Part shown: one piece after another, positions 53,697 to 64,000 of the stretch
Numbering within the stretch: position 1 is the stretch's first letter
How the letters are laid out: the number at the start of each line of letters is the position of its first letter
Source: Pictodentalium vernedei
Taxonomy: Eukaryota > Mollusca > Scaphopoda > Dentaliida > Dentaliidae
Direction of reading: 5' to 3'
Length of the DNA: 64,000 nucleotides
Assembly: GCA_031216915.1 (NCBI GenBank)
Contig: CM062290.1
Span: 385,126,718-385,190,717, forward strand
Program-made: the position numbers and the translations under genes
Notes under the pieces: generated by a model
What the model saw: only the letters and a program-made list of their open reading frames with translations
Told to the model about the DNA's origin: nothing
The model's database searches: none

Positions 53697-54112
53697 GTTA
53701 GGCCTAAAAAAGTTAAAAATCTGTTTCTTAGGCCCTCCCACGATCCTTTTGGCAGCTGCATACTCTCTTTTTATAACCAACTTAAAAAAATAAAAATTAA
53801 ATGGTTTATGTCTGATATTTTACCCAAGTTAATAAAATTGAGAAATTTTGTCCCTTGAGTGCAACAAGGCTTTGCAATACTTTAGCATTGCAAAGCCTTC
53901 TTACACTCAAGGGACAAAATACACCACCACCCATGCTATTCTGTAGATTAGGAGGCCTAAAGCAAAAAACAAACCAAGAATATGAACTTTTGATGGCAAA
54001 GAAATTATTACAAAAAATAAAAAATTTAAATAAAAACCTGGCCATCCACATGCAGTTTTACCAAAAAAATGGCCTGCAAAACAGAAGATCTACTTTGTGG
54101 GGCCTTACAAAG
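53697..54112. mobile_element. Fold-back element family F, copy 2 (inverted)
   Basis: Hairpin gtcccttgagtgcaacaagg ... cttacactcaagggac, with flanks ttctttgccatcaaaagttc (complement) shared with 12583-12998. Ends ttaggcctaaaaaagtt and tactttgtggggcctta. Confidence 0.78.
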
Positions 54113-54241
54113 GCTTTTTGACAGTGTTATTACCCTTTATCAACACAGAAAATTGTGAATGGCTAGGCATATTGGTTGACTTTGCAGTAAAATCAACTCC
54201 TGATACATTTTCTAATGTAGAAAATGAAACTTGATTGAAAT

Positions 54242-55596
54242 TTAACTCTTTACCCAATGAATCGGCCGCATCCGCCCACGTAATATGCAAATTCAGCAGT
54301 TGAAAAAATATTATTTTTCAAAAAATTTCAACAAAACCATATCATGTGATTAAGGCTGTCACGATTATGAATTTTCATAATCGATTATTTTGTCATAAAA
54401 ATCGACGGTTATTCGATTATTTATGGTTAATATTTCTGTCTCGTTTCCTAGAACTTCGTCTATGAAATAACTTGGGAGGCATTAAAAATTAAAATATCCT
54501 AATCATAAATGAAGCAAACGAACACCAAACCTTGAAAAATTTGACAAAACAGAATCTACATCGCATAGATTCAAACTTCAAATCATAGAAAAATGCATAC
54601 TAAACTCACTAATGGCCCCATCTGCGCTCAATAAGTAATGATTATGAATTCATCCTCAGGGAATGTCAAGTCAACAAAGCTTTAGCCTTTACACGTGGAA
54701 ATGAAACTTCCAGTTGCGGTATGTCTGAGAACAAAATAAATCATCATACTTTAAAAATAAATAACATGGCATTTCGAAGTTTTTCCCTCTTTACTTTCCG
54801 TATGTTAAAATTGCTTATCAAGTATCAAATTGATAAAAACAAAAACAACTAAACACTCGACGATGTCTTATTGGCAAGGAATGCAATGTATGTAGCCATT
54901 GACAGTAAGGCATCATCGAGTGTTATGTTATTTTTGTTGACAGAATATTTTTCAGGCACGTTTTACTTCGACTTTTATAAATTTGATGTATTGGTTGGAA
55001 ATTGAATAATTTGAGTTCAAAAGGAGGGGAAAGATCAAAGACATGCAATCAACAGCATACTTTTGATACTCAGCAGAAGAATACAACCTTGAAACAATGT
55101 TGATGGTTTTTTGGCAGGTCACATGACTCACATCAAAGGAATGAGAAGTATTGGGAACTGAGTGATCACGCATACGATGATGACTGGTTTTCGGCTAACT
55201 TAACTCAAGTGGTGCCGCAACTTCAAGCTATATATTGGTTTTATGTTTTAACCCCGTTCACACACACATTTGTTGTCAAAATAGGTCCTTTATGTGAAAC
55301 AATAGCTTGTGAATCAATATTTCCCCTTTGTTTAACAAAAAGGTATGACAGCACATGTCCAGTCAAATAATCGATCATTGAAAAAAATCGTCGATTATGA
55401 CCTCAATTGACGGTTGATCAACTTTTCGATCATTCGTGACAGCCTTACATGTGACCCCCTCATTGGAATGAGCTCATTGAGCTTGTTCCAATGAGGGGTC
55501 ACATGATATGGTTTTGTTGAAATTTTTTTTAAAAATTAAAAAAATGGTATTTAAAATAATAAATTTTGATATCGTCTGCGTTGGGTAAAGGGTTAA
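54242..55596. mobile_element. Family A1 MITE split by a hAT-type element
   Basis: Left part 54242-54350 (TTAA, ctctttacccaatg ... accatatcatgtgat), right part 55448-55596 (catgtgaccccctcattgg ... cgttgggtaaagggttaa). The hairpin arms are separated by the insertion. Confidence 0.88.
54351..55447. mobile_element. hAT-type non-autonomous element, ~1.1 kb
   Basis: Inverted termini taaggctgtcacga / tcgtgacagcctta (14 bp). 8-bp target duplication catgtgat/catgtgac at 54343-54350 and 55448-55455; the related MITE copies show catgtgac uninterrupted. Subterminal ataatcgattattttgtcat and gaaaaaaatcgtcgattatg are also inverted. An internal palindrome sits at about 54853-54925 (cactcgacgatg / catcatcgagtg). 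The longest frame, 73 codons on the minus strand (54952-55173), shows no transposase motif I can recognise. Confidence 0.9.
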
Positions 55597-55599
55597 GGC

Positions 55600-55980
55600 A
55601 TGCTTACACACTAGATATGAGCGGTATTGGAATTTTGAGTTCGGTATGAGTTTTGGTATTTGTAAGGGGGTATACCTCGGTATCATTTCAGTATTCGATA
55701 TCTGACTTGACTGAGATTTACTGATAGAACCAAAGAGGAATTCACATCGGGAAAAACAGAATAAGTTGTTGTAATATCATTCTATCACAACACTATAAAT
55801 GACACTGCAAATGAACTCAACAGAGGTATTCTTTTACGATCACAAATCATATCTACAGTAATTTTGTGACTTGTTCTAAAAGCACCTTTATGTTTAAAGA
55901 CCTATTTCTGGCTTTTGCAATCTCAGAGCATGTGCCCTGATCATGCCATCTTAAGGAGGTCCTGCTGACAATAGTTAAAA
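55600..55980. other. Unassigned spacer
   Basis: Contains gagtttcggtatgagttttg and related gtattcggtat words that reappear at 56637-56720 beyond the SINE. No gene. Confidence 0.4.
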
Positions 55981-55986
55981 CATCTG

Positions 55987-56057
55987 GGCAGTGATTTCTA
56001 GTCAGGTCTTGGCTGCCTTAACAGGCAGCCAAGACCTGACTAAAAATCAACTGTTAA
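55987..56057. repeat. Palindrome related to MITE J centre
   Basis: gatttctagtcaggtcttgg ctgcc and its complement ggcagccaagacctgactaa; compare 17788-17874. Confidence 0.72.
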
Positions 56058-56243
56058 GCAATTGGACATGTACAGGTTGTAGTCTAGTGGGAATTCAGCA
56101 CAGTTGCCCAGTCCAATGAGGGCTAACAAAACTGAAAAGAAAATCAGTCACCTCTTTTTACATGAAAATGAACCTTTTAACTTTTATCAAACCTCAATAG
56201 GGATTTATAAATAGCGAATGTAGGACAATTTTAAAATTCAGTC

Positions 56244-56611
56244 AGGAGCACGGTGGCTCTGTGGTAGACTGTTGGACTTCTATGCCAGAGGTCATGAGTT
56301 CGATCCCCATCCAGGAGTACCCGCTTTGTGTCCTTGGGCAAGGCACTTTATCCCGGTTGCCTACATGGGGGCTTGATGATGCCTTGTACTAAGACATACT
56401 GCACGTCGATGGTGCACATGTCTTCAGCCGCTGTAACCCTGCTTGCGCGGAACTTGAACAGAGTTAGAATGTTGAGGAGCTGGCAGTTGCTCGTCGATGC
56501 TTGGTGGTTCTCTCCTGGTACTCCGGCTTCTTCCACTCACAAAACTGTCACTGTCACGATTCGCCATTGTGCGTATGTGATCTTAAACACCAATAAATAA
56601 ATAAATAAATA
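56244..56611 (+). mobile_element. SINE, full length, tRNA head type 1, tail a
   Basis: A box tggctctgtggtagact, B box gagttcgatcccc, body, core and (aaat)n tail. Perfect 14-bp duplication tttaaaattcagtc at 56230-56243 and 56612-56625. Confidence 0.95.
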
Positions 56612-56825
56612 TTTAAAATTCAGTCTGTTTTGGTTTTCAACAATTGGTACGGTTCAGTTTTTTGGTATCCCCATGATATCGATATGGGTTTGGTTTTTCA
56701 GTATATTGCTCACCTCTATTACTCACACATGTGAAGGAGTTCAACATGTATACAGATGATGTAAAAGGTCATTTTTGACAGTTTATTGCCTTTTATCAAC
56801 TTCAAAAATTTTGAATGGATGGACA

Positions 56826-56972
56826 TGCTTGTGGAGAGTTAGTACGTTGGGGAGTATGACAGTTGCTCACCATTGCTCAGTGGTTCTCTCCAGGTACTCC
56901 ACCTTTCTCCACTCATAAAACTGACACAAGGTGACCCTGGCTGTCAAAAGTGTCGTTAAACTCCAATAAATA
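56826..56972 (+). mobile_element. SINE 3' fragment, tail b
   Basis: Starts at tgtggagagttagtacgttg, core ggttctctccaggtactcca, tail b gaccctggctgtcaaaagtg and aataaataaataa. Confidence 0.8.
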
Positions 56973-57260
56973 AATAACGCAGATGTGCAACATATATAAA
57001 AATTCGACAGATCTATTTCCTTTATCGATTTATAAGATTTTCAATATTTTGAAATTCTGGGAATCTTTATGGTATAATCAACTCCTCCTATAGTCTTGAA
57101 TGTAGAGATCTGAAACTTTTATAAGTTATTATCTACATATTGAAGATGTTCAACATGTGTATAGATGGTAGAGTTATTGTTCTTTATCTACTAAGAAAAA
57201 TTTTTAATGGCTAATTGTTGGGTCTTCATAGTGTAATCAATTCATGCTACAGTTTGTACT
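56973..57260. repeat. Units of the aacatgt/tattg tandem family
   Basis: Repeated words cagatgtgcaacatatata, tatggtataatcaactcctc and tattgaagatgttcaacatg; related to 53430-53695 and 57700-57860. Confidence 0.5.
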
Positions 57261-57261
57261 A

Positions 57262-57687
57262 CAGTGGAACCCTGTTAATTGAATAACCAATTTACCAATG
57301 AAAATTATTCAATTAACAGTATTCAATTAACAGGGATTGTGTCACTTTCCTATATTCTGGAGATAAACTTAGCATTTACTCTATTATATCTTGTTTGACA
57401 GAGCTCCATGAGCTCTGTCAAACTAGATATAACAGATTAAATGCCTGTATTAGATGTACTGAGGCCAAATAGGTCTATAAACAAAGGAAAACTGGGGAGA
57501 GTCTGGGTAATTTCTCGACAGGTTACAAGATTTTTTATTCAATTAACAGGAGTTTACTCTATAATCTGTATTCAATTAACAGGTTAAATTTGTACTGGAG
57601 GTATGGTAAATGGTTCTGTGCTGGGAAATTATATTCAATTTGCAGAGTTATTCAGTTAAGAGGTATCCAATTAAGTGGGCTCCATTG
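57262..57687 (+). mobile_element. MITE family B, copy B6
   Basis: TA at 57260-57261 and 57688-57689. Ends cagtggaaccctgttaattg and aattaagtgggctccattg. Central palindrome with apex agagctccatgagctct. Confidence 0.85.
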
Positions 57688-57949
57688 TATATAGAATTAA
57701 AATATTAGTGCAAATACTTCTGTTAATTGATTATTTTCAATCTGTTTTGAAGATTTCAATATTTTAAAGATCTGCAACATCTATACAGGTGAGAGAAGCA
57801 ATAATTTTTCACAGATTTACTACCCTTTATCAACACTTGGAAAATTAACATTGGACTTAGGAAATTTCCGATGTTCTTTATGTATAAACTCTAACCTTTC
57901 AGGGGACATTTGGTTAGCAACATTTCAATTACTCACAAACTTGGTTGCA

Positions 57950-58345
57950 CAGTGGTATTACCAGTATATGAGGAATATTTTTTAAAATCTTTTTCTTCAG
58001 ATCCAACACTCAGCAAAATCTTTTGATATTTGGTTTTCAGTATTCTTAGTGGAGACAGATCCAAGTTTGTTCAAATCAAGTTCCTGGTTTCAACAAATCT
58101 TCTTTTTCAGATCCACTTGTGAAAATCATTTTATATTTTGTATTCAGCATCCTTGGGAGTGGGGTGAGAGTGTTTTGATCCAGGTTTGTTCAAATCAAGT
58201 CTCCGGGTTCATACTTAGCCTCACTATAATGGAGCCAAAATTTTAACTTAGTGCAATATGATGAATACTCTTCAAGGATTTTCTTCTTCAGATCCACCAG
58301 GCAGAAAACTTTGGATATTTGGTAAGAAACCAAATTGTCCTTCAA
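57950..58345. repeat. Short tandem array, ~110-150 bp
   Basis: ttcttcagatccac recurs near 57997, 58107 and 58287, each followed by aaaat(c/t)tttggatatttgg-type and aatcaagt(c/t)cc. The t-rich cag looks splice-like but repeats with the unit. Confidence 0.55.
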
Positions 58346-58579
58346 ACAAATGTTCAGATCTCATTAATGGTTCCAGCTGTGTGTGAGTGTGTAAGGACGC
58401 ACAACAAAAATACTGTCTCCATCATGTCATTTTTGATGATTTACAGGAGAAAGTAATATTTTACCAATTTCAACCCGAAATTCTGACCAACCTAGGAGAT
58501 CTTTTCAGAGGCAAACTCTTAGTTGATTTTCAAAATTATTTTAGGCGTAATGTAGGATGTGTGCAGGGAGGGGGGAGTG

Positions 58580-59520
58580 TGAGTTGAGAAACAGACATCC
58601 TTTTTCAGAGTGTTTTTGATGATAGTCATTGCAACATGCACCCAAGTAGAAGGTAACACTTCCTTTTTACCTCCATCTCTCTGATTTCTCAACACTAACA
58701 CTTTTATTTCTCACCCAAGGAATTAAAAATTATCTAAAAGCACCTTGAAAATGTCTTGAAAAAGCCCCTGGAACCCCCTGTATTAACCTCATCCTTGATA
58801 CAATGAGCTCTGAAATAAAAACCCCAAATTCAATCATTGTGTGGATAGGGAATTTGAATAAAGAACTCATGCACGTTGTAGAATGCCTGTTATGATTATT
58901 TTGGGCTGATCCATACTTTCTGCCCTCCACCTTCAGTCTTTCTACTTACATTCAATACTGTGCAACAAAAAATGTTTACACCACGGCTGAAATTTTTCTT
59001 TAATGAACACTGTGTTGACAGTGAATTCCCAGGTGATGTTATTTTTCCATGAATACCAGTTGATCATGTGACATTCGAACACCGCGCATTGATATTACGC
59101 GCCACATTCAGTTTTCAGAGTCTATTTTTAAATCCCGTAATTTCCATTTATGTCCTATAAATAGATGGTTATCAACACAAACAACTTTCTGTTTTCTCGA
59201 TTGAATGCAGTCTCAGAATCAAGTCTCTTTGGTGATAACCCGCAAGCAGAAGTGTTTTTGTTCAAATAATGATATGTTTCAACAAAAAAATTTATTTATT
59301 AAATTATTATAGTTCTCTTATCATTTATGCTTTTCGGCCATGCAATTTGCTGAAATGTATCATTGCGTGAAGCAGTGATGCAATTATTTTGAAAAAATAG
59401 ACAACTGGGTACAAGCGTTTGCTTTGATCAAACTTTGAATCAGAAAATGCATACATTGTCACAAATTTAAAAAATAAGAGCAAAAAAATTACATTTTCTG
59501 ATCTCAGAATAACAAAAAAA
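58580..59520. other. Unassigned spacer
   Basis: About 0.9 kb, with no recognised gene, hairpin or array. Frames up to 72 codons look random. Confidence 0.4.
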
Positions 59521-59529
59521 TGTTCAAGG

Positions 59530-59694
59530 AAACTACATGACATGACCCTTTGATGGAATGAGCTCCTACCAATAAGGAGTCATCATTATGGCTTTGCTGA
59601 AATATTTTAAGAAAAGTTTTTTTCAACTGCTCAATGAGTCTCATTCTGTAAATTATGAGGGCACATGCACGGGACTCATTATATAAAGGGTTAA
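59530..59694. mobile_element. Family A MITE, decayed
   Basis: acatgacatgaccctttgat...aatgagctcctaccaataag and right terminus atataaagggttaa at 59681-59694. Confidence 0.55.
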
Positions 59695-59756
59695 CAGGTA
59701 TGTTGGTTTCATGAAATCTGTAAAAATGGGAGAATAACAAAATTGACAGAAAAACT

Positions 59757-61110
59757 AGAGGCTCAAGAGAGCCTAAAATGCTCACCTGGACCAAGTTGTC
59801 CTAAACTGTAAGGGTTATGGGTATGGAGAATATGTAATCTGAATGAACCATATGACGGATTCGCCAGCAATTGTTTTGTCCAATTGTTTCAACTGCTCAG
59901 AAGAAAGCTTCATACCAAATACAAAATCTCTAGTCAGTGCAGTTTGGGAAATATTGGACATTTCATTTCTTTTTATTTTTAGCACCAGGTGTTCCCACAG
60001 GGAACCGTGAAAACTTTTGGGGGCATGAATGAAGTACTTAGGTTCAACTAATGCCACATATAAAATTTGGTTCAAATCGCTCCATTGGTTCTTGAAATAG
60101 AAATTTTCAGGGGAACTCAAAAGTGAGCCCATCCCCTGGAGAGTCCAAATATGGACCTATCAACTTTTTTTAACAACTTTTAATCTTGAACACCAGAGGA
60201 AGTTTCATACCAAATATCAAAGCATTCCCACTTGTTGTTCTTGAGAAGATGATTGGGCATAAGCCCAAGCCCAAAAAGGGCAGAGACCCTCATTTGAACA
60301 AAACTAAAACCGAATACCCCCAAGATGATGTGGCCCAATTATGTTTCAATTTGGGCCATTGGTTTGTGAGGAGAAGATATTTTTAAAAAGGTACACATGG
60401 AATCTTTTTCCCATTGACTTTAGTGTTAAAAAATGCTGAGTCATCATATTTTCATAACACCAAAAACAGACCATATGACAGATTCGCCAGCAATTTTTTT
60501 GGTTCAATTGTTTCAAACTGCTCAGAAGAAAGCTTCATACCAAACACAAAATCTCTAGTCCGTGCAGTTTGGGAAATATTGGACTTTTTCATTTTTGTTC
60601 TATTTTTAGCTCCAGGGGTTGCGCGAAAAACTTTGTTGGCATGAATGAAGTACTTAGGGTCAACTAATTCCACATATAAAAATTTGGTTCAAATCGCTCC
60701 ATTGGTTCTTGAAATAGAAATTTTCAGGGGAGCTCAAAAGTGAGCCCATCCCCTGGAGAGCCCAAATATGGACCTATGAACTTTCTTTGAACAACTTTTA
60801 ATCTTGAACACCAGAGGAAGTTTCATACCAAATATCTAGCATTCCCACTTGTGGTTCATGAGAAGAAGATTTTTAAAAAAAATTCATCATATTTGGTCAT
60901 AAGACCACGCCCAAAAAGGGCAGAGACCCCATTTGAACAAAACTAAAACAGAATACCCCCAAGATGATGTGGCCCATATATGTTTCAATTTGAGCCATTG
61001 GTTTGTGAGGAGAAGATTGTTTTGTAAAAGCTAACGTCTGATGGACGACAGACGATGGATGCCAAGTGATGCCAATAGCTCACACTGACTTTCAGTCAGG
61101 TCAGCTAAAA
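59757..61110. repeat. ~619-bp tandem repeat (two units) bounded by small hairpins
   Basis: gcttcataccaaa and gtgcagtttgggaaatattg at 59910-59955 recur at about 60530-60575; aagtttcataccaaatat and ggcccaattatgtttcaatt also repeat. The left edge has a ggctcaagagagcct hairpin, the right edge an agctcacactgactttcagt / tcagctaaaa hairpin. Complementary frames on both strands (59815-60132, 60452-60673) repeat the same peptide FVFGMKLSSEQ; they are shadows of the repeat. Confidence 0.75.
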
Positions 61111-62290
61111 AGTGTCTCATAAATGAAGGAAATTACAAAATTGAGCGATGCAATGCTGTGCTTAATATTCAGGCTCTGTTTAAAACTTGAAACAAATAAT
61201 TAGGCACAAATACATAATTTATTTCATAACCTCTTAAATAAATAATCATTTCTTGTTTATTAATATTATTTTATTACAATTCATTGGAGAGTGCATATTT
61301 GTGAACCCCAATAAGGTGTGAGAAAATAATGTCTCAATATATGAATAATCGACTAATACTGCAGATTACAATTATGTAACAAACTTCACTGAAAGATGTA
61401 ATTTTCTTTAAATTGTCGATTATTTATTTTGGGCATGCAGTATTTGGCTCTTTCTTTTCCAACTCCAACTTTCATAAATGCTCTTGTCAAGGCCTGTGGG
61501 CTATATACTTATTCCTATTTGTTGACATTTTGACTCACTATATAAACAATAATATCATCAAGTGGGCTTCGTGGACAGCCCACCAGACGATAAAATCATA
61601 CTCAAATCCGAGCAGTTAACTTTTGTATTTATTTTATTTTCTTCTTATTTGTTTTCCTGAAACAACCCTTTAGGATTGATTTTGTGGTTACTTTCAAAAC
61701 ATGTCAAAAATAGTCTGTCATCGCTGATAGTGGAATACAGTGCTGGGAGTGGAATACCATTTTTGGCGAGTGTGAGTGAGAATATGATTTGTGTTGGGGG
61801 AAGAAAAATGATTGGAAATAAAATAAATATATTTGTGTGTATCATCATCATGTTATGTGAAGAATAGGCCTTGCGAAGCTTCAGAGATTTGATTTGATGT
61901 TGACAATAATGGCCTGACTTCAGATTGACATTGAAATGGAATTCTGATTCATATATTTTCGAATTGAGTATCTTATTTTTTTTTCACTGGGGGTCAATGG
62001 CAAATAAAAGTCTTTTATCAGTGAAATCATAACACAGAAATTAAATAGTTTCCTGTTTCATTTTCGGTTCAGTCAGCATGTCACCCTTACCGTACCATTA
62101 TTATGCATATAATTACATCCAGTCATGGACGTTGCTCAGACTTGCTCTTTGTGACTGATCCCTTAAATATGGTAATTTGGAAGAAATTATGGCAGGTGAA
62201 TTCCCCCAAAAAGTTTGCCCTCTCTCATCTTCATTATTATACTTTGGTTTATCTCATTTCCATCATTTTAGCTGTGACAAGCAGCTTTAT
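61111..62290. other. Mostly unassigned spacer
   Basis: Includes half a family C hairpin at 61266-61285 (ttacaattcattggagagtg). No convincing exon. Confidence 0.4.
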
Positions 62291-62309
62291 ATGTGGCAAT
62301 GCCAGATGG

Positions 62310-62390
62310 TCTGTCCATCTGTCTGTCCGTCTGTCCATCCATCCTTCCATCCATCCATCTGTCTGTCCATCAGTCCATCCATCCATTGCC
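62310..62390. repeat. (gtctgtccatc)n low-complexity tract
   Basis: Alternating tctgtctgtcc and atccatccatcc runs; frames through it (SVCPSVHPS) are artefacts. Confidence 0.85.
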
Positions 62391-62649
62391 AACAAGTTTT
62401 GAGATTAAAATACTTGGAGGACTGACATTTTATTATATGCTAGCCTGTGAATTATCACAAATTATCACAAAGTTATTTCTCAATATCCATAAACTTGATG
62501 GATATCGAAAAATATCCCTCAGTAGCTTCCTTCGGTGCATGACATCAACATGAATGTAGCCTTAAAGGAACGATCAGAGGATCTATGTTACTGTCTTGAA
62601 ACTGTTTGTATTCGAATTGGGCTGAATATTGCGCAGTAAAATGGCACAT

Positions 62650-63312
62650 GGCACGTAGCAGGGGGGGGGGGGGGGGGCACTAAAAATTTGCAAGACGTGA
62701 TGTCCTATTTTTTATTCAGCTCCTTTTTACACCCACCCACCCCTACGTGCAAATTTTCTACTACCGTTCTCAGACACCCACCCCCCACTCTCCCATTTAA
62801 ATCCAAAATAAACTTATAAACTTAGTAGGCACAGCTGTCTTTAGGGGGGTTTCATAATGTTCTTAAACTGGTACCACCAATTTAAACCTCTGTGGGCTGC
62901 TGTGGGCCCCAATCTACAAATGACAAGCTGTTCATTATCAGGCTTGGCCAGAGCAGGTGTACATATACGGGAACAAATTTTCATTTGAATTGTTCTGTTT
63001 GCTACTTTCCTCTTCTATCCATACAAATTCTATCAATAAATAAATAACTTGGGTTGAATTTAGTGCATCAGAGAGAATTTTCCCAAAATATTGTCTGCAC
63101 ATTTTCTACATTTCGAACAAGATACAACATCATCTTTAAGGTTTGAAACACAAATGATGGTATATATTAATATATTTTTTATAAATTAAAAAAATTGCAC
63201 AAGTTGGAAATGCACATTTTTGGCGCACTCAAGAGACCCACCCACCCCCACGTCACGTCTTGCAAATTTTTGGGCTCCCCCCCCCCCCCCCCCCCCCCCC
63301 CCCTGCGTAGGA
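62650..63312. mobile_element. Element with inverted ends built around G18 / C25 homopolymers
   Basis: Left: cacgtagca, then about 18 G, then cactaaaaatttgcaagacg. Right: cgtcttgcaaatttttgggc, then about 25 C, then tgcgtagg. The two sides are reverse complements across about 45 bp, including the homopolymer. Inner C-rich tracts (acccacccacccc) also appear on both sides. No coding capacity. Confidence 0.75.
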
Positions 63313-63338
63313 TATAATAAAAAGAAAATCAACGCTAT

Positions 63339-63470
63339 TTTAGTGAATATCGTGAATTATCTCATTCTTGTGGACCTGAACATATTATTTTACACTCACG
63401 CAAGCGCTTGTGAAAAATAAAACTTTCAGGTCCACACTCATGAGATAATTCTTGATTTTCACTAAAACAG
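63339..63470. repeat. Palindrome
   Basis: Arms attttagtgaatatcgtgaa ... tctcattcttgtggacctga pair with tcaggtccacactcatgaga ... ttttcactaaaa. Confidence 0.8.
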
Positions 63471-63497
63471 CAGAGATATCCTCTATATATTTAATTA

Positions 63498-63735
63498 TGC
63501 CCCCGATCTCCAAAGGAGGATTCGAGGGTATCTAGTGAAGACCTTTGTCTGTCCATCCGTCCATACAAACATTTTTGATTAATTAATTAATTAATAAAAT
63601 GCTCTTATGAACATTAATTAATTAAAAAGAATGAATAAATAAATAAATAAATAAACTAAAATGCTCTTATGAACATTAATTAATTAAAATAAATAAATAA
63701 TTAAACTAAAATGCCCTTACGAACATTTACAAAAT
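63498..63735. repeat. C-rich head and short AT tandem repeat
   Basis: tgcccccgatctccaaagga head with gtctgtccatccgtcc, then three ~60 bp units containing aaaatgctcttatgaacatt and an aataaataaataaataaa run. Confidence 0.7.
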
Positions 63736-63956
63736 ATATTATTTTACTCCCTGTTTATTCACTCCAAATAAACTAGTATCAAATAATTTATTATCTTCCA
63801 CAAGGATAGATTAAGCAAGATAAAAAAGATTAACTAACAAAGAAAAGTTTGGATAAAAATCAGAGTTAATGGATAAACTGTTAATTTAGTTGACTCATAA
63901 CAAAGAGCCATGATTATGTTTGTTACCAAAAGATTACTTGACAGGCATTAGTGTTC

Positions 63957-64000
63957 AACCGATTAGCAGGAATGGCAGCTAACCGATTAGCAGAAATGGC
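63957..64000 (+). mobile_element. Element family H, start only (cut by window edge)
   Basis: gtgttcaaccgattagcagg, the same terminus as at 18998 and (complement) 32039. The rest lies beyond the window. Confidence 0.55.

Noticed and set aside
57990..58330. Several tttcttcag acceptor-like sites
   Set aside because: They recur at the same place in each unit of a short tandem array and are not followed by long open frames with donors.
1..64000. CRISPR array
   Set aside because: Direct repeats here are 120-180 bp satellites or microsatellites with no unique spacers, and the DNA is eukaryotic.

Overview
The window is eukaryotic nuclear DNA, AT-rich and almost wholly made of repeats. It contains no bacterial-style operons, no convincing full-length host gene, and only one short stretch that looks like a spliced host exon (46791-46924, + strand, possibly UNC93/MFS-like). 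The repeat types suggest a marine invertebrate. They are tRNA- and 5S-headed SINEs with a shared core, DIRS retrotransposons, a Penelope-like remnant, many fold-back MITEs, and tandem families opening with a C-rich 'cccccgcttcgaagaag'-type head followed by gtcc/gtcg runs. A mollusc, perhaps a bivalve, is my best guess from the repeat style, but nothing in the sequence proves the phylum.

Layout. 0-2.4 kb: SINE pieces, a TTAA-flanked MITE and a ~165 bp tandem array. 2.4-8.5 kb: decayed DIRS-type tyrosine-recombinase retrotransposon (copy 1). 8.5-25 kb: dense mixture of fold-back MITEs (families A-J here), SINEs, short tandem arrays and a Penelope-like GIY-YIG remnant at 13.5 kb. 25.6-28 kb: a 169-bp minisatellite bounded by inverted ends and invaded by a TA-flanked fold-back. 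28.6-31.3 kb: a locally duplicated block whose copies differ by dated insertions (SINE, hAT-type MITE, palindrome). 32.2-40.5 kb: tandem arrays into which a nearly intact DIRS element (copy 2, 33336-39830) has inserted. 41-48 kb: MITEs, SINEs and the candidate exon. 48.4-50.0 kb: a ~176 bp satellite with an ~880 bp higher-order period. 50.3-51.6 kb: a three-level nest of MITEs. 52-64 kb: further MITEs, a hAT-type element nested inside a TTAA MITE, SINEs, a ~619 bp tandem repeat and a poly-G/poly-C bounded element.

How it works together: the only protein-coding capacity of substance belongs to the DIRS element. It has an ORF1 (gag-like), a reverse transcriptase/RNase H ORF and a tyrosine recombinase ORF, framed by inverted terminal repeats and an internal complementary region. 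Copy 2 has a single obvious lesion, a deletion of about 46 nt after the RNase H domain. Copy 1 carries a catalytic-site deletion and substitution, frameshifts and tandem duplications. Everything else is non-autonomous and would depend on piggyBac-, hAT-, Tc1/mariner- or LINE-type enzymes encoded elsewhere. Family letters are labels of convenience for this report; superfamily assignments rest on termini and target-site duplications read by eye.
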